From NCBI GenBank assembly GCA_002707525.1, contig PAND01000002.1:82152-138466 (forward strand): a stretch of DNA of 56,315 nucleotides. The letters run 5' to 3'. Below are positions 24,804-33,576 of the stretch, one piece after another (positions within the stretch are counted from its first letter, which is position 1; every line of letters starts with the position of its first letter). The stretch is from Flavobacteriales bacterium (GTDB lineage Bacteria; Bacteroidota; Bacteroidia; Flavobacteriales; Schleiferiaceae). The position numbers were made by a program, and so were the translations under genes. A model generated the notes under the pieces. That model was not told where the DNA came from and did not search any database. It saw only the letters and a list, made by a program, of their open reading frames with translations.

Positions 24804-24826
24804 TCGGGCGACCTAAGGTCGCCCGA
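24804..24826. terminator. Strong GC hairpin after the surface protein
   Basis: A perfect 10-bp stem (TCGGGCGACC / GGTCGCCCGA, TAA loop) lies 27 bases past the stop. A T-tract is missing on the plus strand, while the preceding A-rich stretch would serve as T-tract on the minus strand. It separates the surface protein from the guaB promoter. Confidence 0.6.
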
Positions 24827-24845
24827 ACTATTGACAGAAATTGCG

Positions 24846-24853
24846 TAATTTTG
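24846..24853 (+). promoter_or_regulatory. Bacteroidota -7 promoter element for guaB
   Basis: TAATTTTG matches the TAnnTTTG -7 consensus of Bacteroidota exactly. A TTG lies at 24831-24833, closer than the usual 17-23 bp spacing, so the -33 element is uncertain. Transcription would start near 24859, leaving only a short leader before the ATG at 24878 and supporting that start. Confidence 0.5.
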
Positions 24854-24877
24854 GGCGCAATTCAAATGAGAATTGCA

Positions 24878-26350
24878 ATGTCAGATTCAACCAATAAAGT
24901 AATAGGTCTTGGTCTTACCTATGATGATGTACTCTTAGTTCCAAATTATTCGGAAGTATTGCCGCGTGATGTGGATTTAACATCAAAAGTTACTCGCAAT
25001 ATTAATTTGAAAACTCCAATAGTTTCCGCTGCAATGGATACGGTAACAGAAAGTGCCATGGCGATTGCCATAGCCCAAGAAGGAGGGATTGGTGTCATAC
25101 ATAAAAACATGACTATAGAACAGCAAGCAATTGAGGTTCGAAAGGTGAAACGAGCAGAGAGTGGGATGATTCTTGACCCCGTTACTTTACTAAAAGATGC
25201 TACTGTTCAAGATGCCAAGGAAATGATGGCAGAATTTAAGATTGGAGGAATACCAGTTGTTAATCGTAATAAAAATTTGATAGGCATTATTACAAATCGT
25301 GATTTACGCTTTGAAAAGGACAATGATAGGTTGATTGATGAAGTAATGACAAAGGAGTCATTAATTACAGCTTCCCCTGAAACTACAATGGAGGAGGCAG
25401 AGTCTATACTTCAAGAACATAAAATTGAAAAACTACCTGTAGTAAACTCTAATAGTCTTTTAGTTGGTCTCATTACGTATAGAGATATCACAAAAAATCG
25501 CGTGAAACCAAATGCGAATAAAGATAAGTTTGGAAGACTTAGAGTGGCCGCTGCGGTTGGAGTTACAGCAGATATCGTAGAACGTGTGGCCGCTTTATAT
25601 GAAAGCGGTGTAGATGCGGTAATCATTGATACAGCTCATGGCCATACGAAAGGTGTTGTTACAGCTTTAAAAAGTGTCAAGTCTAAATTCTCAGAGCTTG
25701 ATGTAGTTGTAGGGAATATTGCCACTCCTGAAGCTGCTATGTATTTAATGGAAGCAGGAGCGGATGCAGTAAAAGTTGGTATTGGCCCAGGTTCTATTTG
25801 TACCACCCGAATTGTAGCAGGTGTTGGGTTTCCGCAACTCAGTGCTATCATGGAGGTTGCTAAAGCAATAAACGGCAGAATACCCATAATTGCTGATGGA
25901 GGTATACGATTCACTGGAGACATTGTTAAAGCACTTGCTGCTGGAGCAGATTGCGTTATGTTGGGTTCTATGTTTGCAGGTACCAAAGAGAGTCCTGGTG
26001 AAACCATAATCTACGAGGGTAGAAAATATAAGACGTATCGCGGTATGGGTTCTGTCGAGGCCATGTCTGAGGGTTCTAAAGACAGATATTTTCAAGATGT
26101 TGAGGACGATGTAAAAAAATTAGTACCTGAAGGTATTGTTGGTCGTGTACCGTATAAAGGAGAAGTGGGTGAGGTAATGTTTCAATTTATTGGAGGATTA
26201 CGCGCAGGAATGGGTTATTGCGGGGCATCAGATGTTGCCTCATTAAAACGTTCGTCTCGTTTCATTCAAATTACCGCAGCTGGCATGCAAGAGAGTCACC
26301 CACATAATGTAAGTATAACAAGAGAAGCACCAAATTACAGTAGAAGATAA
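24878..26350 (+). CDS. guaB: Inosine-5'-monophosphate dehydrogenase
   Basis: The enzyme oxidises IMP to XMP with NAD, the committed step of GTP synthesis. Visible motifs are [21 protein letters not shown] at the N-terminus, a pair of CBS domains (about 95-205), the catalytic loop GPGSICTTR with Cys308, [23 protein letters not shown], and the mobile-flap region with DRYFQ. With the ATG at 24878 the product has 490 residues, the usual family size. A start at 24866 would place MRIA in front and is less likely given the promoter position. It is followed after 3 bp by a parvulin gene, a linkage I have seen in other Bacteroidota genomes but cannot verify here. Confidence 0.97.
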   Translation: MSDSTNKVIGLGLTYDDVLLVPNYSEVLPRDVDLTSKVTRNINLKTPIVSAAMDTVTESAMAIAIAQEGGIGVIHKNMTIEQQAIEVRKVKRAESGMILDPVTLLKDATVQDAKEMMAEFKIGGIPVVNRNKNLIGIITNRDLRFEKDNDRLIDEVMTKESLITASPETTMEEAESILQEHKIEKLPVVNSNSLLVGLITYRDITKNRVKPNANKDKFGRLRVAAAVGVTADIVERVAALYESGVDAVIIDTAHGHTKGVVTALKSVKSKFSELDVVVGNIATPEAAMYLMEAGADAVKVGIGPGSICTTRIVAGVGFPQLSAIMEVAKAINGRIPIIADGGIRFTGDIVKALAAGADCVMLGSMFAGTKESPGETIIYEGRKYKTYRGMGSVEAMSEGSKDRYFQDVEDDVKKLVPEGIVGRVPYKGEVGEVMFQFIGGLRAGMGYCGASDVASLKRSSRFIQITAAGMQESHPHNVSITREAPNYSRR

Positions 26351-26353
26351 AAC

Positions 26354-28309
26354 ATGAAAAATAGTATCATTCTCATTGTATGCCTATTAGGCATGCAATT
26401 ACAAGTCAAAGCACAATACCAAGAAGTATTATTTACCGTAGGTAAGGTACAAGTAACTGCGGAAGAGTTCAAGGCGGTTTATGAAAAAAACAAGGGCGTA
26501 GGTAATAACGTTGACCCTAAAAATCCTGAGGAATACTTAGAGTTATACGTCAATTTTAAGCTTAAAATCGCAGAAGCATACAAACAACAACGTGATACAA
26601 GTTCAAAATTCATAAAAGAGTTTGGGGGTTATAGAACTCAATTAGCCCAGCCCTATCTCAATGATTCAGGGTCCGAAAAGAGGCTAGTAAGAGAAGCGTA
26701 TAATCGCATGAAGGAAGAAGTTCGAGCATCACATATCATGTATGAGATGGCTTCAAGCGCACTACCTTCTGATACCATAAAGGTGTATAAGGCAATGATG
26801 CAACTTCGTGATCGCATTCTCAATGGTACCGTAAGTTTTGAGAATGCTGCTCGTACTAAAAGTGCAGATACCTGGAGCGCAAAGAGAGGCGGTGATTTAG
26901 GCTATTTCACTGCCTTCAATATGGTCTATCCATTCGAGTCGGGAGCATTTAATCAAGCTGTAGGGGAAATAAGCAAACCAATCAGATCACAATACGGCTA
27001 TCATCTTATCAAGACAACAGATAGGCGACAAGAAAGTGGAACTGTTCGCGTTCGTCAAATATTTTTTGCGGCAGGCGAGAGGGCAGATACTGAAGGGAAA
27101 GCACGCGCGGAAAGAAGTATCAATGAAATTCATCAAAGGCTAGCGAATGGCGAGAACTTCTTGGACCTCGTTACCTTTAGTGAAGATAGAAAAACAAAGT
27201 CTCGGGGTGGCGAAATGCCTGAGTTTGGAATCAACAAGATGATGCCAGCTTTTGAGAATGCGGCCTTTGAATTGCAACAGCCAGGTGATTACTCTGGTCC
27301 AATCCAAACAAATATTGGTTGGCATGTGATCCAATTGATAGAGAAAAAATCCCTACCGCCTTTTGAAAGTTTGGAAAAAGAAATCATGGCCAAAATCAAA
27401 CGAGATAATAGAAGCCAATTAGGCGCTGCTAGATTTGTTAAGTCGTTGAAGACAGAATATGACTTCACAATTGATGAACGCGATTATAGAAAAGCTGTAG
27501 CCTTGGTGAATCAAGCTGGTTATGCAAAAGGTACGTGGGAAGCCCCTAAGACACGATACGATCGTGTTATAGCTACCTATGCAGATGAAGAATTATTGTT
27601 GAGCGAATTGTTGGAATTTTGGTCTAAGAACCAAAAGTCAATGCAGGAAGCATCCGTAGTGGAATACTTAAGACTGTTATTTGATGTATATGCCAATGAC
27701 AGAATAATCGGTTATGAGGACAATCAGTTAGAGAGTAAATACCCGGAATTCAGAAACTTAGTGCGAGAATATCGTGAGGGAATTCTACTTTTTGATTTAA
27801 CTCAAGAGGTGGTTTGGGACAAAGCAGCCAAGGATAGTTTGGGTATATTCAATCACTATGAAAATGTGAAATTTGACTTTAGCTGGGAGGATAGAATTAG
27901 ATACAAGCTCTGGGTAACTAGTGATGAAAAAATTGCTAAAAAGATTTACAAGAGGGTTGCAAGTAATAAGATAGACAAACTCAAGAAATTACTAGCAGAG
28001 AATGAGGCACTTACCGTTGCCGTGTCTGAAGGAATCGCAGAGCGAAATGATGAGATAGTTTTCAATACTATTTGGGAAAATGAGCAAGGAGTTTTTGGCC
28101 CCAAGGCTGTAGGTGAAGGTTTCGCAGTCCTGCAGGTTTTTAACTTCATTCCTGCTAGTCCAAAGGAATTAAACGAAGTAAAAGGTCTTGTTATCGCCAG
28201 TTATCAAAATGAAATTGAACAAGCGTGGATTAAAGAGTTGAAAGAGAAATACCCAGTGAGTATTAATAAAAAGGTAAAGGATGTTCTCTTTCTGGAATTA
28301 GCTGAATAA
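26354..28309 (+). CDS. Exported peptidyl-prolyl isomerase with two parvulin domains (PpiC/SurA type)
   Basis: The 651-residue protein has a signal peptide (MKNSIILIVCLLGMQLQVKAQ). Two parvulin domains can be read: one near 120-222 (VRASHIMYEM, FENAARTKSADTWSAKRGGDLGYF, QYGYHLIKTTDR) and one near 224-335 (VRVRQIFFAAGER, MPEFGINKMMPAFENAAF, IQTNIGWHVIQLIEKKS). A helical C-terminal half with strands follows. Such proteins assist outer membrane protein folding in the periplasm. It is the first of three chaperone-like genes that run to surA, with spacings of 3 bp and an overlap, so one operon with guaB is likely. Confidence 0.88.
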   Translation: MKNSIILIVCLLGMQLQVKAQYQEVLFTVGKVQVTAEEFKAVYEKNKGVGNNVDPKNPEEYLELYVNFKLKIAEAYKQQRDTSSKFIKEFGGYRTQLAQPYLNDSGSEKRLVREAYNRMKEEVRASHIMYEMASSALPSDTIKVYKAMMQLRDRILNGTVSFENAARTKSADTWSAKRGGDLGYFTAFNMVYPFESGAFNQAVGEISKPIRSQYGYHLIKTTDRRQESGTVRVRQIFFAAGERADTEGKARAERSINEIHQRLANGENFLDLVTFSEDRKTKSRGGEMPEFGINKMMPAFENAAFELQQPGDYSGPIQTNIGWHVIQLIEKKSLPPFESLEKEIMAKIKRDNRSQLGAARFVKSLKTEYDFTIDERDYRKAVALVNQAGYAKGTWEAPKTRYDRVIATYADEELLLSELLEFWSKNQKSMQEASVVEYLRLLFDVYANDRIIGYEDNQLESKYPEFRNLVREYREGILLFDLTQEVVWDKAAKDSLGIFNHYENVKFDFSWEDRIRYKLWVTSDEKIAKKIYKRVASNKIDKLKKLLAENEALTVAVSEGIAERNDEIVFNTIWENEQGVFGPKAVGEGFAVLQVFNFIPASPKELNEVKGLVIASYQNEIEQAWIKELKEKYPVSINKKVKDVLFLELAE

Positions 28310-28312
28310 ATT

Positions 28313-29152
28313 ATGCGCAATACGCTTCTTTTTTTAGTTTTACTGCTGGGCTCTTGTAAGCAACAAATCAAACAGGATGGACAAATCATAGCTAGTCTTG
28401 GCAGCAAGCAGTTATCCTATGAGGATGTCTCGAGCCAATTGCCTAAATCGGGTGTGTTGAATAAAGCGGATAGCGTTGCATTATTGCATACGATAGCACG
28501 AAATTGGGCCAAGAATCAGTTATTAATTCAAGCGGCAGAATTCAATCTCAAAGAAGATCTTAAGAGTTTTGACGATCTAGTTATTCAATATAGAAATGAC
28601 TTGCTGAAGCATGCCTATATGGAAAGTTTTGTTAGTGAAAATTTAGATACCAATGTAGGACCGAAGGAAATAAGCGATTACTACGAAAAGAATTTGAGCA
28701 ATTTTGAACTTAAAGAAAGTATAGTTCAAGCAAAATTTACTGCAGCCCCTGTTGGAGCGCAGAAAGTTAATGATGCAAAACGATGGTTCAAAAGCAATTA
28801 CTACGAAGAAAAATATTTAGATTGGATTGAAGTTTTTGCAACAAAGCAAAGTGCCTATACGGACTCCTCTTGGTTGCCATTAGATGAGTTTCTCGCTGAT
28901 ATACCGCTAGAGTCGAGTAATCCATATAGTTATTTGAAACGAACGCCTAGATTTACCTGTGAAGACACCATGATGGTGTATTTTGTGAATTTGAGTGATA
29001 TAAGAATTGAAAACAGTTACTCGCCATTAGAATATGTGCGAGAAAGTATAAGAAAGATGATCCTCAATAAACGCAGAATGGAGTTAATTGAGAAAGTCGA
29101 AGAAAATATAATAGCAAATGCAATTGAAAAAGGCGATTTATACATTCATTAA
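28313..29152 (+). CDS. Lipoprotein resembling SurA N-terminal chaperone domain, without parvulin motifs
   Basis: The 279-residue product begins MRNTLLFLVLLLGSC, a good lipobox (LLGSC). Residues about 20-200 have the helix-rich layout of SurA N-terminal/chaperone domains (QIIASLGSKQLSYEDV, WAKNQLLIQAAEF). The Lys/Asp-poor parvulin signature (GGxLG, Q.GYHxI) is absent, so peptidyl-prolyl isomerase activity is unlikely. It is placed between two true parvulin proteins, 3 bp after the first and overlapping surA by 35 bp. I infer a membrane-tethered periplasmic chaperone partner for that pair. Confidence 0.7.
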   Translation: MRNTLLFLVLLLGSCKQQIKQDGQIIASLGSKQLSYEDVSSQLPKSGVLNKADSVALLHTIARNWAKNQLLIQAAEFNLKEDLKSFDDLVIQYRNDLLKHAYMESFVSENLDTNVGPKEISDYYEKNLSNFELKESIVQAKFTAAPVGAQKVNDAKRWFKSNYYEEKYLDWIEVFATKQSAYTDSSWLPLDEFLADIPLESSNPYSYLKRTPRFTCEDTMMVYFVNLSDIRIENSYSPLEYVRESIRKMILNKRRMELIEKVEENIIANAIEKGDLYIH

Positions 29153-30473
29153 TGTTCTAGGATTTACACTAGTAACGTTTGGTCAAGGTCAGACTGTAGA
29201 CGGAGTGGTTGCAGTTGTAGGTGGAGATGTCATTCTCAAGAGTGAAGTGGATGAACAATATGATATGATGCGTCGTCAGAATTTTGGCGAGCAAATAAAT
29301 GAGTGTGCTGTTTTTGAAGAGCTACTTTTTCAAAGACTTTTGATACATCATGCTGAAATTGATTCAGTTACAGTTGGAGAGGAAGAAGTTGAGGCAAATA
29401 TGGATCGTCGTATCCAACAGTTGATTGCACAGATGGGTGATCAAAAAAAACTAGAGGAATTTTACGAAAAATCTGTTGTAGAAATCAAGGAAGACATGCG
29501 AATCTTAGTGCGAGATCAACTAACTGCACAACGCATGCAAATGACAGTAGTCGAAGGTATTGAAGTAACACCTTCTGAGGTAAGAGAGTTTTATGAAAAT
29601 TTACCAGCAGATAGTATTCCTTTAATCTCGGAAGAAGCAGAACTAAGTCATATTGTGAAGTATCCAGAAATTTCAAAAGAGGCAGAATCTGAGGTTATAG
29701 ATAAATTAACTACGTTAAAAGAGCGCATAGAAAATGGTAGTTCTTTTTCATCAATGGCCATTCTCTATAGCGAAGACCCTGGATCTAATAAAAAAGGTGG
29801 CGAATACAAGGGTATACAGAGAGGCGTATTTGTAAAAGAATTTGAAGCTGTAGCATTTAATTTGAAGAAAGGGCAAATTAGTAATCCCGTGAAGACTCAA
29901 TTTGGATACCACATTATTCAATTACTTGAAAAGCGAGGAGAAGAGTTGGATTTGCGCCATATTTTAATAAAACCTAAAATGACTCAGGCGAATCTAACAG
30001 AAGCGAAAAATTTTCTTGACAGCATAGTAGTGGCTATTAAAAATGGTGATATGACTTTTGAGCAAGCGGCAAGAACGTACTCTGAAGACGAGCAAACAAA
30101 ATTTAATGGCGGTCAAATGAGTAATTACCAAAGCGGTAATAACAGATTTGAGGTAAGTAGTTTAGATAGAGGATTATTTTCTCTCATAAATAATATGGAA
30201 GAAGGCCAACTTTCCGAAGCTGGTTTTTATCAAACAAATGAGCAGAAGGAAGCTTTTAGAATTGTACGATTAGATAAAAAATTTGAACCGCACAAGGCTA
30301 ACCTGGACATAGATTTTACGAGAATCAAAGGCTTTGCACTTCAGGAGAAGCAAAATAGAATAGTAGAAGAATGGAAAGAGGAAAAATTACTTGAAACATT
30401 CGTTAAATTAAATTCAGGATACTACTCCTGTGACAGTAAATTGGCAAATTGGAACAGCAATAGAGATGACTGA
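29118..30473 (+). CDS. surA: SurA-type peptidyl-prolyl isomerase
   Basis: The 451-residue periplasmic chaperone starts with a short signal sequence (MQLKKAIYTFINVLGFTLVTFGQ) and the SurA_N opening VDGVVAVVGGDVILKSEVDEQ. Two parvulin domains are visible: near 178-275 (ELSHIVKYPE, FSSMAILYSEDPGSNKKGG, VKTQFGYHIIQLLE) and near 277-385 (LDLRHILIKP, FEQAARTYSEDEQTKFNGGQM). SurA escorts beta-barrel proteins to the BAM machine. The start lies 35 bp inside the previous ORF and the stop overlaps the MoxR start by 8 bp, tying it to one operon. Confidence 0.9.
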   Translation: MQLKKAIYTFINVLGFTLVTFGQGQTVDGVVAVVGGDVILKSEVDEQYDMMRRQNFGEQINECAVFEELLFQRLLIHHAEIDSVTVGEEEVEANMDRRIQQLIAQMGDQKKLEEFYEKSVVEIKEDMRILVRDQLTAQRMQMTVVEGIEVTPSEVREFYENLPADSIPLISEEAELSHIVKYPEISKEAESEVIDKLTTLKERIENGSSFSSMAILYSEDPGSNKKGGEYKGIQRGVFVKEFEAVAFNLKKGQISNPVKTQFGYHIIQLLEKRGEELDLRHILIKPKMTQANLTEAKNFLDSIVVAIKNGDMTFEQAARTYSEDEQTKFNGGQMSNYQSGNNRFEVSSLDRGLFSLINNMEEGQLSEAGFYQTNEQKEAFRIVRLDKKFEPHKANLDIDFTRIKGFALQEKQNRIVEEWKEEKLLETFVKLNSGYYSCDSKLANWNSNRDD

Positions 30474-31428
30474 TCAAGACGTAATAGAGGCATTAGAGTC
30501 GGCACCTGAAAAAGTTAAAAGATTTAAAGGTGAGGTGGCGAAGTTAATAGTAGGACAAGCAGAAGCTGTTGAGCTTATTACCATGTCCATACTTGTTGGA
30601 GGCCACAGTTTACTTATTGGTGTTCCTGGGCTAGCAAAAACATTACTAGTTACAACTGTTAGTGAAGCCTTAGGATTAAAATTTTCAAGAATTCAGTTCA
30701 CACCAGATTTAATGCCTACGGATATTACAGGCACTGAAATCTTAAATAAGGATAGAGTCTTTGAATTTAGAAAGGGACCCGTTTTTGCCAATGTGATTTT
30801 GGCTGACGAAATCAATAGAACTCCACCTAAAACGCAAGCGGCTTTGCTTGAATCCATGCAAGAAAAGCGAGTAAGTGTTGGAGGTGTAACGTATGAATTA
30901 CCCAAGCCCTTCTTTGTTTTAGCTACTCAAAATCCTATTGAACAAGAAGGGACGTATCCTTTACCGGAGGCACAGCTTGATAGATTCCTGTTCAATATTG
31001 CCGTGGGTTATCCGACTAAAAAAGAAGAGGAAGAAGTTGTTAGGCAGACTACCATTTCTAGGGATGTTAGTATTCAAAAGGTATTCACAGCTGAAGCAAT
31101 TGGTGAACTTCAAGAGGCGCTGCGCCGATTGCCTGTTGTGGATGAAACAATCGAATATGCAGTTAATCTAGTGCGAAGAACAAGACCTAATTCAGATGAT
31201 TGCCATCCAAGGGCTCAAGAATATTTAAATTGGGGAGCTGGACCTCGTGCTTCTCAGAACCTCATCTTAGCAGCCAAGGCAAAATCAATTATGGACGGGC
31301 AGGGGTCTCCAACCATTTCTCATGTTAAAGCAGTTGCAAAACCAATATTGCGTCACAGAATCGTCATTAATTATAAGGCTAAGGCCGAGGGATTGTCACC
31401 TGAAGATATTATTGAGCAATTATTATAG
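30466..31428 (+). CDS. MoxR-family AAA+ ATPase
   Basis: The 320-residue ATPase has Walker A as GVPGLAKTLL, Walker B as VILADEINRTPPKTQAALLE, sensor 1 (FVLATQNPIEQEGTYPLPEAQLDRF) and the sensor 2 segment GPRASQNLI. These identify a MoxR subclass (MRP). MoxR ATPases act as chaperones, often for partners with VWA domains; no DUF58 or VWA gene is next to this one, which is unusual for MoxR. I use ATG 30466 (MTDQDV), overlapping surA by 8 bp; a longer upstream ORF start is not needed. Confidence 0.93.
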   Translation: MTDQDVIEALESAPEKVKRFKGEVAKLIVGQAEAVELITMSILVGGHSLLIGVPGLAKTLLVTTVSEALGLKFSRIQFTPDLMPTDITGTEILNKDRVFEFRKGPVFANVILADEINRTPPKTQAALLESMQEKRVSVGGVTYELPKPFFVLATQNPIEQEGTYPLPEAQLDRFLFNIAVGYPTKKEEEEVVRQTTISRDVSIQKVFTAEAIGELQEALRRLPVVDETIEYAVNLVRRTRPNSDDCHPRAQEYLNWGAGPRASQNLILAAKAKSIMDGQGSPTISHVKAVAKPILRHRIVINYKAKAEGLSPEDIIEQLL

Positions 31429-31486
31429 ATTGTTAAACGGCGTTAAAACTGCAGTGTTGAACCTTTGGGTATAGTACATTCGCTAT

Positions 31487-32893
31487 ATGTTGAGGAGACT
31501 TGCAGAAAATTTTAAAGCCAATACAAATACGGCGGTACTTACTGCTGCCGTTCTAGGCGCACTATTACTTCAACTTAATTTACTCTCTGGACAATTGGAA
31601 TTGCAACGCCAACAGTTTGAACAACAAGTTGGTACTGCATCCACTAGTTTGAATGAGCGTGTACGATTATATGTTCGAAGAAAGAGTGTTGGTCTCTTGA
31701 AGTCCTCAAATACTAAGGACAGTACAGTTACTATAAACACACCAATGGGCCAGACAACGCTGAGCTGGTCTTCGGGGCAACAAGAATTGACTTCAGGTTT
31801 TGGAGATTCTTCTATGATTAGTGGGTTTTTTGAAAATTTTCAAAATTCACTGCCTTGGGCTGCGCAATTGACAGATTTAGAGATGGATAGCATAATAACA
31901 GCGCAGCTCAAAATTAATGGTGTAAGGACTGCTCCTAAGTGGGCAATAGTTGAAAACGGCTATCTGAGTCAACTAGTATCTCAGGAATTTGAACCTGGCC
32001 AAACAACCTTTAATTACGTTTTAGCAGAAAGTTTTTTTGGTCCTACAAGACAATTACTGCTCTATTTTCCATCGGAAAGAGTTTACTTGGCTAGAAGCGT
32101 GTACCTTTCTCTTATTGCCTCTTTATTATTTTCTGCGGTCATTCTAGTAGCCTTTTTTGGGGTGCAGCGCCAAGGAAGAAAACAAAAACGACTAGCACTT
32201 GTAAAAAGTGACTTCATCAATAATATGTCTCACGAGTTTAAGACACCTTTAGCTACTATAAACTTGGCAGTGGATGCATTAATGAAAAATGGAGAGCAGA
32301 TGACTCCTGAGCAGATGCAGAGCTATTTATCAATTGTTAAGAAAGAAAATAAACGAATGAATGCTCAGATGGAATCGGTTCTTCAAATGTCTATGTTAGA
32401 TAAAGAGGAGTTGACTTTAGATCGTTCAATAATTGATGTTTCAGAGGTACTCCAAGAAGCTGTGAATCATTTTAAGTTGGCTGTTGAAGAGCGACAAGGA
32501 TGGATTGATTTAAATCTTGCACAAGGAAACTATCAGTACTTTGGTGACCGGACTCAATTTAAAAGTGCATTGACCAACCTAATTGACAATGCTGTTAAAT
32601 ACAGCGAAGCCAGTCCAAGGATCAGCGTTCAATTATCTGAAAGCGATACCTCATTTAATATCTTCATAAAGGATAGAGGTATTGGTATGGACGAGGACAC
32701 TCAATATCAAGTGTTTGATAGATTTTATCGAGCCACTAAAGGCAATATTCACGACGTAAAAGGGCATGGGTTAGGATTGTCTTTTGTTAAGGATATAATA
32801 GAGAAACATGGAGGAGTCATTAGCCTTAAAAGTCAAATAGGCCAAGGAACAACCTTTACAATAGAATTAAATAAAAACTCAGGAGATGACTAA
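31487..32893 (+). CDS. Membrane-bound sensor histidine kinase
   Basis: The 468-residue kinase has TM1 near 15-33, a periplasmic sensor region of about 165 residues with no recognised fold, and TM2 near 205-228. HisKA carries the phospho-accepting His249 in FINNMSHEFKTPLATI. The ATPase domain shows the N box (LTNLIDNAVKYS), IKDRGIGMDED and HGLGLSFVKDIIEKHGG. No HAMP domain is seen. The stop overlaps the response regulator start by 8 bp, making a co-expressed two-component pair like RprX/RprY-type systems of Bacteroidota. The stimulus is unknown; the nearby surA/MoxR operon would fit envelope stress, but this is inference. Confidence 0.92.
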   Translation: MLRRLAENFKANTNTAVLTAAVLGALLLQLNLLSGQLELQRQQFEQQVGTASTSLNERVRLYVRRKSVGLLKSSNTKDSTVTINTPMGQTTLSWSSGQQELTSGFGDSSMISGFFENFQNSLPWAAQLTDLEMDSIITAQLKINGVRTAPKWAIVENGYLSQLVSQEFEPGQTTFNYVLAESFFGPTRQLLLYFPSERVYLARSVYLSLIASLLFSAVILVAFFGVQRQGRKQKRLALVKSDFINNMSHEFKTPLATINLAVDALMKNGEQMTPEQMQSYLSIVKKENKRMNAQMESVLQMSMLDKEELTLDRSIIDVSEVLQEAVNHFKLAVEERQGWIDLNLAQGNYQYFGDRTQFKSALTNLIDNAVKYSEASPRISVQLSESDTSFNIFIKDRGIGMDEDTQYQVFDRFYRATKGNIHDVKGHGLGLSFVKDIIEKHGGVISLKSQIGQGTTFTIELNKNSGDD

Positions 32894-33572
32894 GCAACGC
32901 ATTCTTTTAGTAGAAGATGATACTAATTTTGGTAACCTATTGCGGGATACATTAGTATTTAACGAGTACCAGGTAAATCTTGAGCGCGACGGCGTACAGG
33001 GTTTGAGAGCGTACAAACAAGGGGAATACGATCTTTGCATTTTTGACATTATGATGCCCAAGAAAGACGGACTCACCTTAGCTACAGAGGTCAAAGAAAT
33101 AGACAACGGCCAACCGTTAATCTTTTTGACTGCGAAGGGGCAGAAAGAAGATATCATTGCAGGTTACAGTGCCGGCGCCGACGATTACTTGGTCAAGCCT
33201 TTTGATACGGATGTATTACTCTACAAAATACAGGCTATTATTGGTCGCAACCTTGCTGATATAGAGGAAGAGCCAGATGAAATAGCAATTGGATTCTTGA
33301 CCTTTAAACCTAAAATCCGCCAATTGATTTACCAGGAAGATGTAACTCGATTAAGTCCAAAAGAATGTGATTTATTAAAGCTTCTTGCTGCGCATAAAAA
33401 CCAGCTCCTACCGCGTTCTAAAGCGTTGCTAAAGATTTGGAAAGAGGATAATTATTTTACGGGGAGGTCAATGGACGTTTATGTGGCTAAGCTTCGTAAA
33501 TACCTTAAGGTTGACACTTCACTGCGTATTGAAAATGTGCACGGCGAGGGATTTAGATTAGTACAGGAATAA
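32886..33572 (+). CDS. OmpR-family response regulator
   Basis: The 228-residue regulator holds a receiver domain with acidic pair VEDD (residues 9-12), phospho-accepting Asp54 in FDIMMP and K-P motif in LVKPFD, then a C-terminal winged-helix domain (about 130-228; TRLSPKECDLLKLLA, GRSMDVYVAKLRKYL, RIENVHGEGFRL). It pairs with the kinase that it overlaps by 8 bp. It ends 4 bp before the stop codon of the convergent cryptochrome gene, leaving no room for a terminator. Confidence 0.95.
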   Translation: MTKQRILLVEDDTNFGNLLRDTLVFNEYQVNLERDGVQGLRAYKQGEYDLCIFDIMMPKKDGLTLATEVKEIDNGQPLIFLTAKGQKEDIIAGYSAGADDYLVKPFDTDVLLYKIQAIIGRNLADIEEEPDEIAIGFLTFKPKIRQLIYQEDVTRLSPKECDLLKLLAAHKNQLLPRSKALLKIWKEDNYFTGRSMDVYVAKLRKYLKVDTSLRIENVHGEGFRLVQE

Positions 33573-33576
33573 AATC

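Noticed and set aside
24781-24877. A purine riboswitch or attenuator upstream of guaB
   Set aside because: The hairpin at 24804-24826 is before the -7 element, so it cannot be in the guaB leader; the leader is too short for a riboswitch.
25636-26095. Two minus-strand ORFs inside guaB
   Set aside because: Antisense to a conserved catalytic region of guaB; codon patterns mirror that gene.
31468-31486. TATAG...CTATA inverted repeat just before the histidine kinase start
   Set aside because: A 5-bp AT-rich stem is expected by chance in this composition.
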